Shown here: in pieces, positions 50,205 to 58,467 of the stretch
Layout of the letters: every line of letters begins with the position of its first letter
Position numbering within the stretch: the first letter of the stretch is position 1
Source of the DNA: 62-47 sp051954235
Lineage (GTDB): Bacteria > Pseudomonadota > Alphaproteobacteria > Rhizobiales > Xanthobacteraceae
DNA: 64,000 nt
Direction of reading: 5' to 3'
NCBI GenBank assembly: GCA_051954235.1
Contig: JBQCHY010000056.1
Location: 62,001 to 126,000, forward strand
Made by a program: the position numbers and the translations under genes
Notes under the pieces: model-generated
The model's database searches: none
The model's input: the letters and a program-made list of their open reading frames with translations, nothing else
Told to the model about the DNA's origin: nothing

Positions 50205-51278
50205 ATGCTGTTCCGTCAAGCCGGCATTCTTCACACCAATTACGCTCAGGATCGAGCGCTGTTTCCGATCCCCGCAGACCGCTGGATGATCGGCGGGCTG
50301 CTGCTGCTGGCGGCAGCAGCCCCGTTCTACATGAACTCGCTGTATCTCTCTAGCTACCTGCTGCCATGGCTGGTGTGGACCGCCGCCGCGCTCGGCCTCA
50401 ATCTTATTCTCGGCTGGGCCGGACAATTTCACTTGGGCTACGCGGCGGTGATGGGTATCGGCGCCTATGCCGCGGTTCACGCGCAGCGCAACGGCGTGCC
50501 GTGGGAAATCGCCATCGTGCTGGCCGGCTTGACGGCGGCGGTGATCGGCAGCGTCTTTGCCTTCGCTGCGCTGCGCGTTAAGGGGCTCTATCTCGCGCTC
50601 TCGACCTTGGCGCTGCAATTCGTGATGGACTGGACCATCTCGCACGTCCCCGCCATTTCCGGCGGCACGCAGGCAACATTGCAAGCACCGGATATCCGCA
50701 TTCTCGGGCAGGCGGTCACTTCCGACGCGGGGCTCTATTACGTCGCACTGGTGTGGTGCGTGCTGGTCACGACCTTCATGCTGAACCTGCGGCGTACCGC
50801 GCTCGGTCGCGCACTGGTCGCGGTGCGCGAGAAGGACTACGCCGCCGCAGTGATCGGCGTGAACAGCTTCTACTTCAAGCTCGTCGCATTCGCGACGTCA
50901 TCCTTCATCGCCGGCGTCGGCGGCGCGATCCTGATCGGCACGTTCTATCACGCGGTGACGCCGGAGCAGTTCTCCGTCGACGTCTCGATTCAAGCGCTGG
51001 CGATGGTGATCGTCGGCGGCCTCGGCAGCATCATCGGCAGTTACTTTGGCGCAGGCTTCATTCTGCTGATGCCCGGCGTGATGAACGCGTTCATCTCGTG
51101 GCTCACCGCCCAGTTCGGTTTCTCGCTCGGCATCGAAACGCTGGCCCACCTGCCCCACGCGCTCTACGGCGCGCTGATCATTGGTTTCCTGCTGATCGAG
51201 CCGCTGGGGCTGGGCAAGATCTACGGCAACATTCGCGATTACCTGCTCGTCTGGCCCTTCGGCTACGTCAAGAAATAG
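50205..51278 (+). CDS. ABC importer permease, LivM type (system 1)
   Basis: 357 residues, longer than LivH because of an extra N-terminal segment that is typical of LivM. The signature LNLILGWAGQFHLGYAAVMGIGAYAAVHA is present, followed by LRVKGLYLALSTLALQ and the EAA loop VAVREKDYAAAVIGV. About ten membrane segments. Starts four bases after the LivH-type stop; the LivF-type gene follows six bases later, so the genes form one tight operon. Confidence 0.88.
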   Translation: MLFRQAGILHTNYAQDRALFPIPADRWMIGGLLLLAAAAPFYMNSLYLSSYLLPWLVWTAAALGLNLILGWAGQFHLGYAAVMGIGAYAAVHAQRNGVPWEIAIVLAGLTAAVIGSVFAFAALRVKGLYLALSTLALQFVMDWTISHVPAISGGTQATLQAPDIRILGQAVTSDAGLYYVALVWCVLVTTFMLNLRRTALGRALVAVREKDYAAAVIGVNSFYFKLVAFATSSFIAGVGGAILIGTFYHAVTPEQFSVDVSIQALAMVIVGGLGSIIGSYFGAGFILLMPGVMNAFISWLTAQFGFSLGIETLAHLPHALYGALIIGFLLIEPLGLGKIYGNIRDYLLVWPFGYVKK

Positions 51279-51284
51279 CGCACC

Positions 51285-52100
51285 ATGACAGCCATCACCG
51301 AAAATCCGACCGAAGAGGTTTTGACGCTCAACAACGTCGAAGTGGTCTACGACTACGTCTCGCTGGCGATCAAGGGCGTGTCGCTCGCTGTGCCGAAGGG
51401 CGGCATGGTGGCGCTACTTGGCGCCAACGGCGCCGGCAAGAGCACCACCCTGAAATCGATCAGCGGTTTGCTTGCGGCGGAGCGCGGAGAAGTCCGTCGC
51501 GGGGAAGTGAAATTTCAAGACCAGAACATCAGCGGCCTGATGCCGCAGGATCGTGTCAAGTTTGGCATCGCGCATGTGCTGGAAGGCCGTCGCGTGTTCG
51601 AACATCTCACGCCGGACGAAAACCTGATCGCGGCTTCCGCCGTGCGCAGCCGCCACGACGCCGCCCGCAACAAGGACCGGGTCTACAGCTATTTCCCACG
51701 CCTGTTCGAGCGCCGCGGCAGCGCCGCCGGTTATCTGTCCGGTGGTGAACAGCAGATGCTTGCCATCGGCCGCGCGCTGATGACGCAGCCGAAGCTGTTG
51801 ATGCTGGACGAGCCAAGCCTCGGCCTCGCGCCGTTCCTCGTGGCGGAGATTTTCCAGATCCTCAGCCGCATCAACCGCGAGGAAGGCTTGTCGGTGTTGC
51901 TGGTCGAACAGAACGCCATCGCCGCGCTGGAGATCGTCTCGCACGGCTACCTGATCGAGAGCGGCCGCATCGTCATGCACGACACCGCCGAGGCGCTGAA
52001 GAAGAATCCCGACATTCAGGAATTCTACCTCGGCGGCGCGGAAAACAAGAATTTCCGCGACATCAAACACTACCGCCGGCGCAAACGCTGGTTGACGTGA
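51285..52100 (+). CDS. ABC importer ATPase, LivF type (system 1)
   Basis: 271 residues. Walker A GANGAGKST, the LivF-type GRRVFEHLTPDENL Q-loop region (VLEGRRVFEHLT), signature LSGGEQQMLAIGRAL, Walker B LLMLDEPSLGLAP and the VEQNA switch. It partners with the LivG-type ATPase at 46564. A C-terminal extension rich in Arg and Lys (YRRRKRWLT) is a little longer than usual. The next gene, the SBP, follows 78 bp later and has its own strong ribosome site. Confidence 0.9.
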   Translation: MTAITENPTEEVLTLNNVEVVYDYVSLAIKGVSLAVPKGGMVALLGANGAGKSTTLKSISGLLAAERGEVRRGEVKFQDQNISGLMPQDRVKFGIAHVLEGRRVFEHLTPDENLIAASAVRSRHDAARNKDRVYSYFPRLFERRGSAAGYLSGGEQQMLAIGRALMTQPKLLMLDEPSLGLAPFLVAEIFQILSRINREEGLSVLLVEQNAIAALEIVSHGYLIESGRIVMHDTAEALKKNPDIQEFYLGGAENKNFRDIKHYRRRKRWLT

Positions 52101-52178
52101 GACGGACGCCTGCCACACTCATCCGAGCCGAAACCAAGAAAACAACCGTTCCATCGTCCGAACAGGGAGGACACAAAC

Positions 52179-53426
52179 ATGAAACTAAGATCGATCATCG
52201 GCGGCCTCGCGCTGATGCTGACCAGCAGCATGACCGCGCACGCCGCCGATCCGGTGAAGTTCGCGCTGTGCTACGACCTCAGCAAAGCCTACACCTTCGT
52301 CACCCCGCAGGTGGCGCAGGCCGCCAAGGACTATGCCGACATCCTCAACGCCAAGGGCGGTCTTGAAGGCCATCCGATCGAAGTGATCGTGCAGGATCAC
52401 GGCAACGAGCCGCAGCGCGGCATCGAGTGCTATGAGCGCCTGAAGCGCGAGGGCGTCATGGTGTTCGACATGCTGTCGACGCCGGTGTCCCGCGCGGTGT
52501 TGCCGCGCGTCATGAAGGACGGCAACATCCTGATGCAATCGCTGGCGGGACGCGGCGACGCGGTCGACGGCGATGTCTTCAAGTGGGTGTTCCCGATCGG
52601 TCCGACCTATTGGGGCCAGGCCGCCAATGACATCGGCTACATCAAGCAGCAATCCAAGGGCAACCTGAAGGGCGTCAAGGTCGCCTTCGTCTATGTCGAC
52701 TATCCGTTCGGTCAGGAGCCGATCGGTATTTTGAAGACGCTGGCACAGAAGGAAGGTTTTGACCTGCAACTGTTCCCCTATCCGCTGCCCGGCAACGACC
52801 AGGCTTCCGCCTGGACCCAGGTGCGCCGCTTCAATCCGGACTGGATCATCAGCTGGAGCCTTTCGAACATGCATGTCATCGCTTCGCGTGAAATGAAGCG
52901 GAACGGCATCTCGCTCGAGAAGTACATTGGGGTGAACTGGTTCAACGAAGTCGACATCAAGAACATCGGCGCCGATGCCGCCAAGGGCATGAAGCGCGGT
53001 ACCAATGTCGCCGGTGGATCGACCCAGCCGCTGGTGCAGGAGATTATCAAGGAACTCTACGACAAGGGCAAAGGCAACGGCGACCGCAAGCATCTCGAGG
53101 ACGTGTACTACAACACTGGCCTCGCGATCTGGTCGATCGGCTTTGAAGGCGCACGTCTCGCCATCAAGAAGGACGGCTGGCCGCTCACCCCGCAGAAGCT
53201 CAAGGATGGCCTCGAAAGCATCAAGGGCTTCGACGCCAACGGCCTGATGGCGCCGGTGACGGTGACTGCGTCCGATCACGGCGGCGGCGGCAAGACCCGC
53301 ATCGAAATGTGGGACGGCACCAAGTGGGTGCCGCAAACCGACTGGATCGCCTCGTTCCCGGAAGAAGTCTGGAGCGTGGTGAAGGAGCAGTCGGCCGCCT
53401 ACGCGAAGTCCGACGCGAACAAGTAA
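52179..53426 (+). CDS. ABC importer substrate-binding protein, LivK type (system 1)
   Basis: 415 residues. The N-terminal signal peptide (MKLRSIIGGLALMLTSSMTAHA, cleavage after AHA) sends it to the periplasm. The mature part is a type I periplasmic-binding-protein fold: LNAKGGLEGHPIEVIVQDHGN, RVMKDGNILMQSLAGRGDA and VAFVYVDYPFGQEPI are typical of the branched-chain/aromatic amide group. A GGGAGGA site precedes the ATG. As the last gene it is expressed with the importer and its ligase. The ligand is unknown; the neighbouring ligase hints at a carboxylic acid. Confidence 0.9.
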   Translation: MKLRSIIGGLALMLTSSMTAHAADPVKFALCYDLSKAYTFVTPQVAQAAKDYADILNAKGGLEGHPIEVIVQDHGNEPQRGIECYERLKREGVMVFDMLSTPVSRAVLPRVMKDGNILMQSLAGRGDAVDGDVFKWVFPIGPTYWGQAANDIGYIKQQSKGNLKGVKVAFVYVDYPFGQEPIGILKTLAQKEGFDLQLFPYPLPGNDQASAWTQVRRFNPDWIISWSLSNMHVIASREMKRNGISLEKYIGVNWFNEVDIKNIGADAAKGMKRGTNVAGGSTQPLVQEIIKELYDKGKGNGDRKHLEDVYYNTGLAIWSIGFEGARLAIKKDGWPLTPQKLKDGLESIKGFDANGLMAPVTVTASDHGGGGKTRIEMWDGTKWVPQTDWIASFPEEVWSVVKEQSAAYAKSDANK

Positions 53427-53441
53427 GCGTCAGAGGGAACA

Positions 53442-53530
53442 CGTCGTGGCCGGGCTTGTCCCGGTCATCCACGTCTTGATTGTTCCTCCGAAGGAAAGAC
53501 AAAGATGGCCGGAATAACTCCGGCCACTAC
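53442..53530. repeat. Family B palindromic intergenic repeat (copy 4)
   Basis: Outer arms CGTCGTGGCCGGGCTTGTCC and a matching arm ending GGCCACTAC; diverged from the other copies, inner arms CCACGTCTT and a weak partner. Lies just before the terminator hairpin. Confidence 0.75.
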
Positions 53531-53541
53531 AATGATAGCAA

Positions 53542-53577
53542 AGAGCCCCGCTTCTGATGCGTCAGAAGCGGGGCTCT
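53542..53577. terminator. Strong hairpin between convergent operons
   Basis: A 16-bp near-perfect GC-rich stem, AGAGCCCCGCTTCTGA with its complement and a 4-base loop TGCG. It sits in the gap between the importer operon (plus) and the OCD gene (minus). T-runs are short: TTTG on the minus side and TATA on the plus side. Most likely a bidirectional terminator. Confidence 0.75.
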
Positions 53578-53611
53578 ATACATTCGTTGCTTAGTTACAG
53601 ACGATCTATCG

Positions 53612-54550
53612 TCACGGCGTTCCGCCGATCTGCTCGAACACCGTTTCGCAAGTCATCAGATCGAGATGGCCGCCGCCGGCGTTCTTGAAGAAAGTGATGT
53701 CGCTCGCCGTACGACGGCCAGCCACCGCACCGCCGGCAAGATCGTAGAGATCGCCGAGCACATCGGCCTCCGTCATGACACCGTCCGCGATCGGTTGAAG
53801 AATATCGCCGACGCCATGAAATGCGGTTTCGCGGCGGTCCACGAACACCCGCGCGCGCCGCACGGCCTCGTCATCCGCCTCGCGCGTCTGCGGCGTGTAA
53901 CCGCCGACCAGATCGAGATGGACGCCGGGCTTGAGGTTCTCGCCTTTGATCAGCGGTGTATGGGATCGCGTGCAGGCGGAAATGAGATCGGCCTCGCGCG
54001 TTGCGGCGTCGAGATCGGTGACGATCTCCGCCCGAATGCCGTCCCGCGCCAAGCGATCCGCCAGTTCGGTGGCCCGCGCCTGATTACGATTCCAGATCAT
54101 CACGCGCGCGAGCGAGGGGCGCGCGACGCGATGCGCTTGCGCCAGCCACCACGACATCTTGCCCGCCCCGACCACCAGCATGGTCTCCGGCTCCGGATTG
54201 GCGAGCAGCCTGGCGCCCAGCGCCGAATCCGCGGCAGTACGCCAATGCGTAATCGACGTGCCATCAATCACCGCCAGCGGTCGACCGTCGGTGCCGTCGA
54301 ACAGCACGCAAACCGCCTGCACCGCCGGCAAAGCACCGGCCGCGAGATTGGAGGGAAAGCTGGTGAACATCTTGCTGAGCATGTAGCGACCGGGATCGAC
54401 CGCGCTGCGGATCACGTATTGCGCCGCCTCGTTGCCCATGAAGCCGTCGAGGACTTCGATCTTCGTCCGCCGATGCGCGGCCTCCATCGCCGCAATCAGT
54501 ACCGGAAACGAGAGCGCGTTCGCCACTTCGGCATCGCTGACAAACCGCAT
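53612..54550 (-). CDS. Ornithine cyclodeaminase/mu-crystallin family protein
   Basis: 312 residues. The Rossmann NAD(P) site LVVGAGKMSWWLAQAH lies in the middle, with the substrate region YMLSKMFTSFPSN and GGYTPQTREADDEAV nearby. The family includes ornithine cyclodeaminase, alanine dehydrogenases and ketimine reductases, acting on an amino acid or imine in the cytoplasm. It is the last gene of the minus-strand importer set, 28 bp downstream of the ureidoglycolate-lyase-like gene. In this context it may process an amino acid or imine set free from the imported nitrogenous compound. Confidence 0.88.
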   Translation of the reverse strand: MRFVSDAEVANALSFPVLIAAMEAAHRRTKIEVLDGFMGNEAAQYVIRSAVDPGRYMLSKMFTSFPSNLAAGALPAVQAVCVLFDGTDGRPLAVIDGTSITHWRTAADSALGARLLANPEPETMLVVGAGKMSWWLAQAHRVARPSLARVMIWNRNQARATELADRLARDGIRAEIVTDLDAATREADLISACTRSHTPLIKGENLKPGVHLDLVGGYTPQTREADDEAVRRARVFVDRRETAFHGVGDILQPIADGVMTEADVLGDLYDLAGGAVAGRRTASDITFFKNAGGGHLDLMTCETVFEQIGGTP

Positions 54551-54578
54551 TACACCTCCAGGATTTCAGCCGCAACCG

Positions 54579-55094
54579 CTAGACGATTTCAACCGCCACA
54601 GGCGGAACCACTTCCTCGCAGTCGCGGGCATCGCCCGCTTCCCACATCAGCATCGACAGCGACGCTGGGCGATGGAGCGCGATCAATGGCGAGTGCCACA
54701 CGCCGGCGCGATAGTGAATGACGGTATCGCCGCCAGCAATAAAAGCCAGCGCCCGCGCGGTGTCCGGCTTTCCATTAGCATCGTCGGGCGCCACCGCCAG
54801 CAGCAGGCGTTCGCAACGGATCGGAATGAATACCTGCGACGTCAGCACATGGCGTTCGAAGCAGGCCAGCGTGAACGGCAATGGCGACGGCTCTAGATGA
54901 TAGGTATCGAGCACCGGTCGCGCAGCGGCGGGATCGTGCGCGAGATCGCCGATGCCGGGAACACGAAGGCCACGATTCTGATTGACGGCGCGTCCGCCGG
55001 CCGCATCGATTTCCGCCAGCGAACCGAACGACGCGAACGCTTCCGCCGTTAACGGCTGCGCGTGAAGGCGGAGAGGATTTTGCGCGCCTGCCAT
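54579..55094 (-). CDS. Ureidoglycolate lyase family protein (AllA-like)
   Basis: 171 residues from ATG 55094, one base after the LivF-type stop (TGAGATG); a longer TTG start at 55112 would overlap it. The conserved FERHVLTSQVFIP block (79-91) and YRAGVWHSPLIAL (128-140) are characteristic of AllA, which splits ureidoglycolate into glyoxylate and urea in allantoin breakdown. No other allantoin genes are in view, and related proteins act on other ureido or keto acids, so the reaction is uncertain. It lies in the transporter operon before the OCD-like gene. Confidence 0.83.
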   Translation of the reverse strand: MAGAQNPLRLHAQPLTAEAFASFGSLAEIDAAGGRAVNQNRGLRVPGIGDLAHDPAAARPVLDTYHLEPSPLPFTLACFERHVLTSQVFIPIRCERLLLAVAPDDANGKPDTARALAFIAGGDTVIHYRAGVWHSPLIALHRPASLSMLMWEAGDARDCEEVVPPVAVEIV

Positions 55095-55095
55095 C

Positions 55096-55839
55096 TCAGA
55101 AATTGATGCCAAGCCATTGCTTGACCTGCTCGTGCAGGTCGCCGGCGAAGTCGGCGGGCTCGCCGGAGGCGGTGATCTCGCCCAGGCTCAACACGTAAAT
55201 GCGATGCGACATTGCGATCACGCGCCGGACGTTGTGGTCGACCAGCAGGATCGCCATCTCCTCAGCGGCGAACAGGCGTATCCACTCGAACACTTCCTCG
55301 ACGATCTTCGGCGCGAGACCGATCGAGGGTTCGTCGATCAGGCACAGACGCGGACGCATCAGCCACGCCTTGGCGAACTCCACCATCTTCTGCTGGCCGC
55401 CGGACAAATCGCCCGCCTGCGCGCGCAGCTTCGCCCGCAGCGCCGGAAACTTCTCCAGCATGGCCTCGAAGCGCTGCTCGATCTCATTCCGTGCCGGCGT
55501 ACCGGTCGCGCGCGACAGACCCTCCAGCGGCAACCGCAAATTCTCCGTCACCGTCATGAACGGGAACAGGCTGGACTCCTGCGGGATGTACCAGATGCCG
55601 TGTGCACTCAGTTTATGTGGCTCGAGCCCGGTGATGTCGTTGCCCTCATAGACCACCTTGCCGGCCTTCGGTTTCAAGAAGCCGCAGATCGCCTTCATCA
55701 CCGTCGACTTGCCCGCGCCGTTGAGCCCGATCAGACCGGTGATACGGCCGGCATCGACGCTGAGGCTGAGGTCACGCAGCACGTCGATATCGACGCTATA
55801 CCCGGCGGTGACGTGGTCGAGAGTCAGCACCGCGCTCAT
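55096..55839 (-). CDS. ABC importer ATPase, LivF type (system 2)
   Basis: 247 residues from ATG 55839, which overlaps the LivG-type stop by four bases. Walker A GLNGAGKST, LSGGQQKMVEFAKAW signature, Walker B LCLIDEPSIGLAP and LLVDHNVRR switch. Pairs with the LivG-type gene directly upstream. This importer is complete in the window: SBP, LivH, LivM, LivG, LivF in transcription order. Confidence 0.9.
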   Translation of the reverse strand: MSAVLTLDHVTAGYSVDIDVLRDLSLSVDAGRITGLIGLNGAGKSTVMKAICGFLKPKAGKVVYEGNDITGLEPHKLSAHGIWYIPQESSLFPFMTVTENLRLPLEGLSRATGTPARNEIEQRFEAMLEKFPALRAKLRAQAGDLSGGQQKMVEFAKAWLMRPRLCLIDEPSIGLAPKIVEEVFEWIRLFAAEEMAILLVDHNVRRVIAMSHRIYVLSLGEITASGEPADFAGDLHEQVKQWLGINF

Positions 55840-56555
55840 GCCGCCTGCCCTCCGAGATAGGCTTCGATGACGCGCGGATCGTTCAGCACTTCGCGCGTGG
55901 TCGCGTCGATGACGACAGCGCCGGCGTTCATGCACACCGCGCGCGGACAGAGTTCAACCACCACCGGCATGTCGTGGCTGACAAGGATGAACGTCTGGCC
56001 TTTCTCATGACGCGAACGAATGAAATCGCCCATGATCTCTTTCATGGTCGGATGCACGGCGGCGAACGGCTCGTCGAGCAGCGCGATGCGCGGCGGCACC
56101 ATGAAGCAAACGCCGAATTCCAACAGCTTCATTTGGCCGCCGGACAGTTGCCCGGCATCGAGATGGCGGATCACATCGAGCCGCAATTCGCTGATCAATG
56201 CGTGGGCACGTGCCAACGCTTCATCGGCACTAAGTCCCAGCGCGCGGCCTGCCACCAGCAGGTTGTCGATGACGTTCATGCGGCGGAACACGCGGGTGAG
56301 TTGGAACATGCGCATCACGCCGCGATGCGCGAGCCGCTCCGGCGTCAGGCCCTGGCAGGGCACGTTGTCGAGCAGAATCTCGCCGCCATCCGGCTCCGCC
56401 AAACCGCTGAGAATATTGAGCAGCGTGGTCTTGCCTGAGCCATTGGGACCGATCAGCCCGACCAGTTCGCCGGCCGCGACATCGAACGACACATTGTTCA
56501 CGGCGACGAGACCGCCGAACCGTTTGCTCACGCCTTGCACGGACAGAAGTGTCAT
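55836..56555 (-). CDS. ABC importer ATPase, LivG type (system 2)
   Basis: 239 residues from ATG 56555, again with an ATGA overlap. Walker A GPNGSGKTT, signature LSGGQMKLLEFGVCF, and the switch SHDMPV. The Walker B region reads IALLDEPFAAVHPTMKE, where AAVHP replaces the usual AAGLNP, a minor variant. The Asp-Glu pair is kept, so ATPase activity is expected. Confidence 0.88.
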   Translation of the reverse strand: MTLLSVQGVSKRFGGLVAVNNVSFDVAAGELVGLIGPNGSGKTTLLNILSGLAEPDGGEILLDNVPCQGLTPERLAHRGVMRMFQLTRVFRRMNVIDNLLVAGRALGLSADEALARAHALISELRLDVIRHLDAGQLSGGQMKLLEFGVCFMVPPRIALLDEPFAAVHPTMKEIMGDFIRSRHEKGQTFILVSHDMPVVVELCPRAVCMNAGAVVIDATTREVLNDPRVIEAYLGGQAA

Positions 56556-57535
56556 GCCCGCCCCCAGCGTTGCACGGCCGCTCTGGCCAACCCCCACAGA
56601 CCTTCGCGGAAGAAGCGCGCGAAGATAATGACCAGTGCGGCGAATACGATGAGCTGATAACCGCCGACGTCGCGCAGCCACTCCGACAACACGTAGACCA
56701 AGAACGCCGCCACCACCGGCCCCGCCAACGTACCCATGCCGCCGATCACCGTCATGCTGACGATCAGACCAGTCTGGCCGATGAGGCCCAGTTCGGGCGT
56801 CACCAGTTCGGCGAAGTGCGCGTAGAGCGCTCCGGCGAAACCTGACGCCGCCGCCGAGATGGCGAAGGCCGCCGTTTTCCAGAACACGACGTTCACGCCC
56901 GCGCGGCGCGCCGCAACTTCATCGTCGCGGATCGCTTGCAGGAACAGCCCGGCCTTGGAGCGCAGCAGCATGTAGAACAGGATCAGCAGCACCACCAGCG
57001 CACCGAGGAACAGGTAATACCAGCCGACACGGCTGTTCATCAGTCCCGCGACGCCGAGCCCGAGATCGCCACGCGTGATGTCGATCGAGTTGGACGCGAC
57101 GAGCCGCATGATCTCGGCGAAGCTCAACGTGGTGAGCGCGAGATACGGTCCGACGAGGCGCAGTACGGCGCGGCCGAGCAGCAAGCCGACGAGGCCCGAC
57201 ACCACCACGGCTGCGACGATGCCGAGCAGCGGCGGCACACTGAAGTAATGATTGAGCAGGCCCGTGGTGTAAGCGCCGATCATGGCGAAGGTCGCCGGAG
57301 CCAGTGAGAACTGCCCGGTGTAGCCTGCCAGCAGATTCCAGCCGCCAGCCAGGATCGCGAAATACATCGAGACGATCAGGACGCCAAGCCAATAGGGATT
57401 GCTGACGCCGAGCGGGATGAGCGCGACGACGGCCATCGCCACCAGGGCGGCGCGAAACTCCACTGTGGTTTTGGTGTTGGAGAGCTGCGCGCCGGAGCGA
57501 TTAGCCGCGGGCGAAGTTGCAGATGACGGCGCCAT
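56552..57535 (-). CDS. ABC importer permease, LivM type (system 2)
   Basis: 327 residues. The start ATG 57535 overlaps the LivH-type stop by one base (TGATG), which favours it over the GTG at 57538. The signature GGWNLLAGYTGQFSLAPATFAMIGAYTTG and the EAA loop AIRDDEVAARRAGVNV are typical. About nine hydrophobic segments. It forms the channel with LivH at 57535-58431. Confidence 0.88.
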   Translation of the reverse strand: MAPSSATSPAANRSGAQLSNTKTTVEFRAALVAMAVVALIPLGVSNPYWLGVLIVSMYFAILAGGWNLLAGYTGQFSLAPATFAMIGAYTTGLLNHYFSVPPLLGIVAAVVVSGLVGLLLGRAVLRLVGPYLALTTLSFAEIMRLVASNSIDITRGDLGLGVAGLMNSRVGWYYLFLGALVVLLILFYMLLRSKAGLFLQAIRDDEVAARRAGVNVVFWKTAAFAISAAASGFAGALYAHFAELVTPELGLIGQTGLIVSMTVIGGMGTLAGPVVAAFLVYVLSEWLRDVGGYQLIVFAALVIIFARFFREGLWGLARAAVQRWGRA

Positions 57536-58431
57536 CACACCTCCCGCCCTTTTTCACCGAACAAACCTTGCGGACGGAACAGCAGGAAGAGCATCAGCAG
57601 GATCAGACCGAACGCGTCTCGATATTGGAAGGAGATGTACACCGCGCCGAAACTCTCGATCACACCGAGGAACAGGCTGGCGATGATCGCCCCCGGCACC
57701 GAGCCCATGCCGCCCAGCACGACGATGATGTAGGACTTGATCGCCGGGAAGATGCCGACGTCCGGCGAGGCATTGATGACCGGCGACAGCAGCGCGCCGG
57801 CGAAAGCCGCAAGCCCGCCCGACAGCATGAACACGATGACGCTCGCCTTCGCGGTATCGATGCCGGCCAGCGACGCGCCGAGCCTATTCTGAGACACCGC
57901 GCGGATCTGCTGGCCCCAGAACGACCACTTGATCAGCGCCGCCGTGACGGCAATCACCGCGATGGCGATGCCGGCCGCGAGCAGCCGATGCCCGCTGATC
58001 AGCACCGGACCAAGGATCACGCGGCTGGTCTCCACCAGCGGCGGACCGCGATAGGCATAAGGGCCGATCACCTTGTCGACGAAATTGATGAGGAACAGCG
58101 AGAGACCAAAGGTGACGATGACCGCGTATTCGTCACGCATCAGCCCCCATGAGGTGTAACCGGCATAAAGCGGGCGCATCAGCGTCCGCTCCGTCAGCCA
58201 GCCGAGCAGCGCGCCGACCACGAAGGCGAGCGGCAACGCGATCCACACCGGCACGCCGAGCGCCAGCGCGATCAGCGTATAGGCATAGGCGCCGACCATG
58301 TAGAATTCGCCATGGGCGAAGTTCACGATCTTCAGGATGCCGAAGATCAGCGACAAGCCGATGGCCATCAATGCGTAGAACAGCCCCGTAATGAGGCCGT
58401 TCACCGCGAGATCGACGTCGATACCACTCAT
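57535..58431 (-). CDS. ABC importer permease, LivH type (system 2)
   Basis: 298 residues. The GLSLIFGILKIVNFAHGEFYMVGAYAYT block is a classic LivH signature; the EAA-like loop is RAVSQNRLGASLAGID. About eight membrane segments. It is 36 bp downstream of the SBP gene and overlaps the LivM-type gene. Confidence 0.9.
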   Translation of the reverse strand: MSGIDVDLAVNGLITGLFYALMAIGLSLIFGILKIVNFAHGEFYMVGAYAYTLIALALGVPVWIALPLAFVVGALLGWLTERTLMRPLYAGYTSWGLMRDEYAVIVTFGLSLFLINFVDKVIGPYAYRGPPLVETSRVILGPVLISGHRLLAAGIAIAVIAVTAALIKWSFWGQQIRAVSQNRLGASLAGIDTAKASVIVFMLSGGLAAFAGALLSPVINASPDVGIFPAIKSYIIVVLGGMGSVPGAIIASLFLGVIESFGAVYISFQYRDAFGLILLMLFLLFRPQGLFGEKGREV

Positions 58432-58467
58432 GAGGATTCGTTAGCCCTGGGGTTTGGTCAGCCCGCG

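Noticed and set aside
14180..53530. CRISPR array or insertion sequences as explanation for the repeats
   Set aside because: Repeats are few, widely spaced and palindromic, with no regular spacers, no cas genes and no transposase gene seen.
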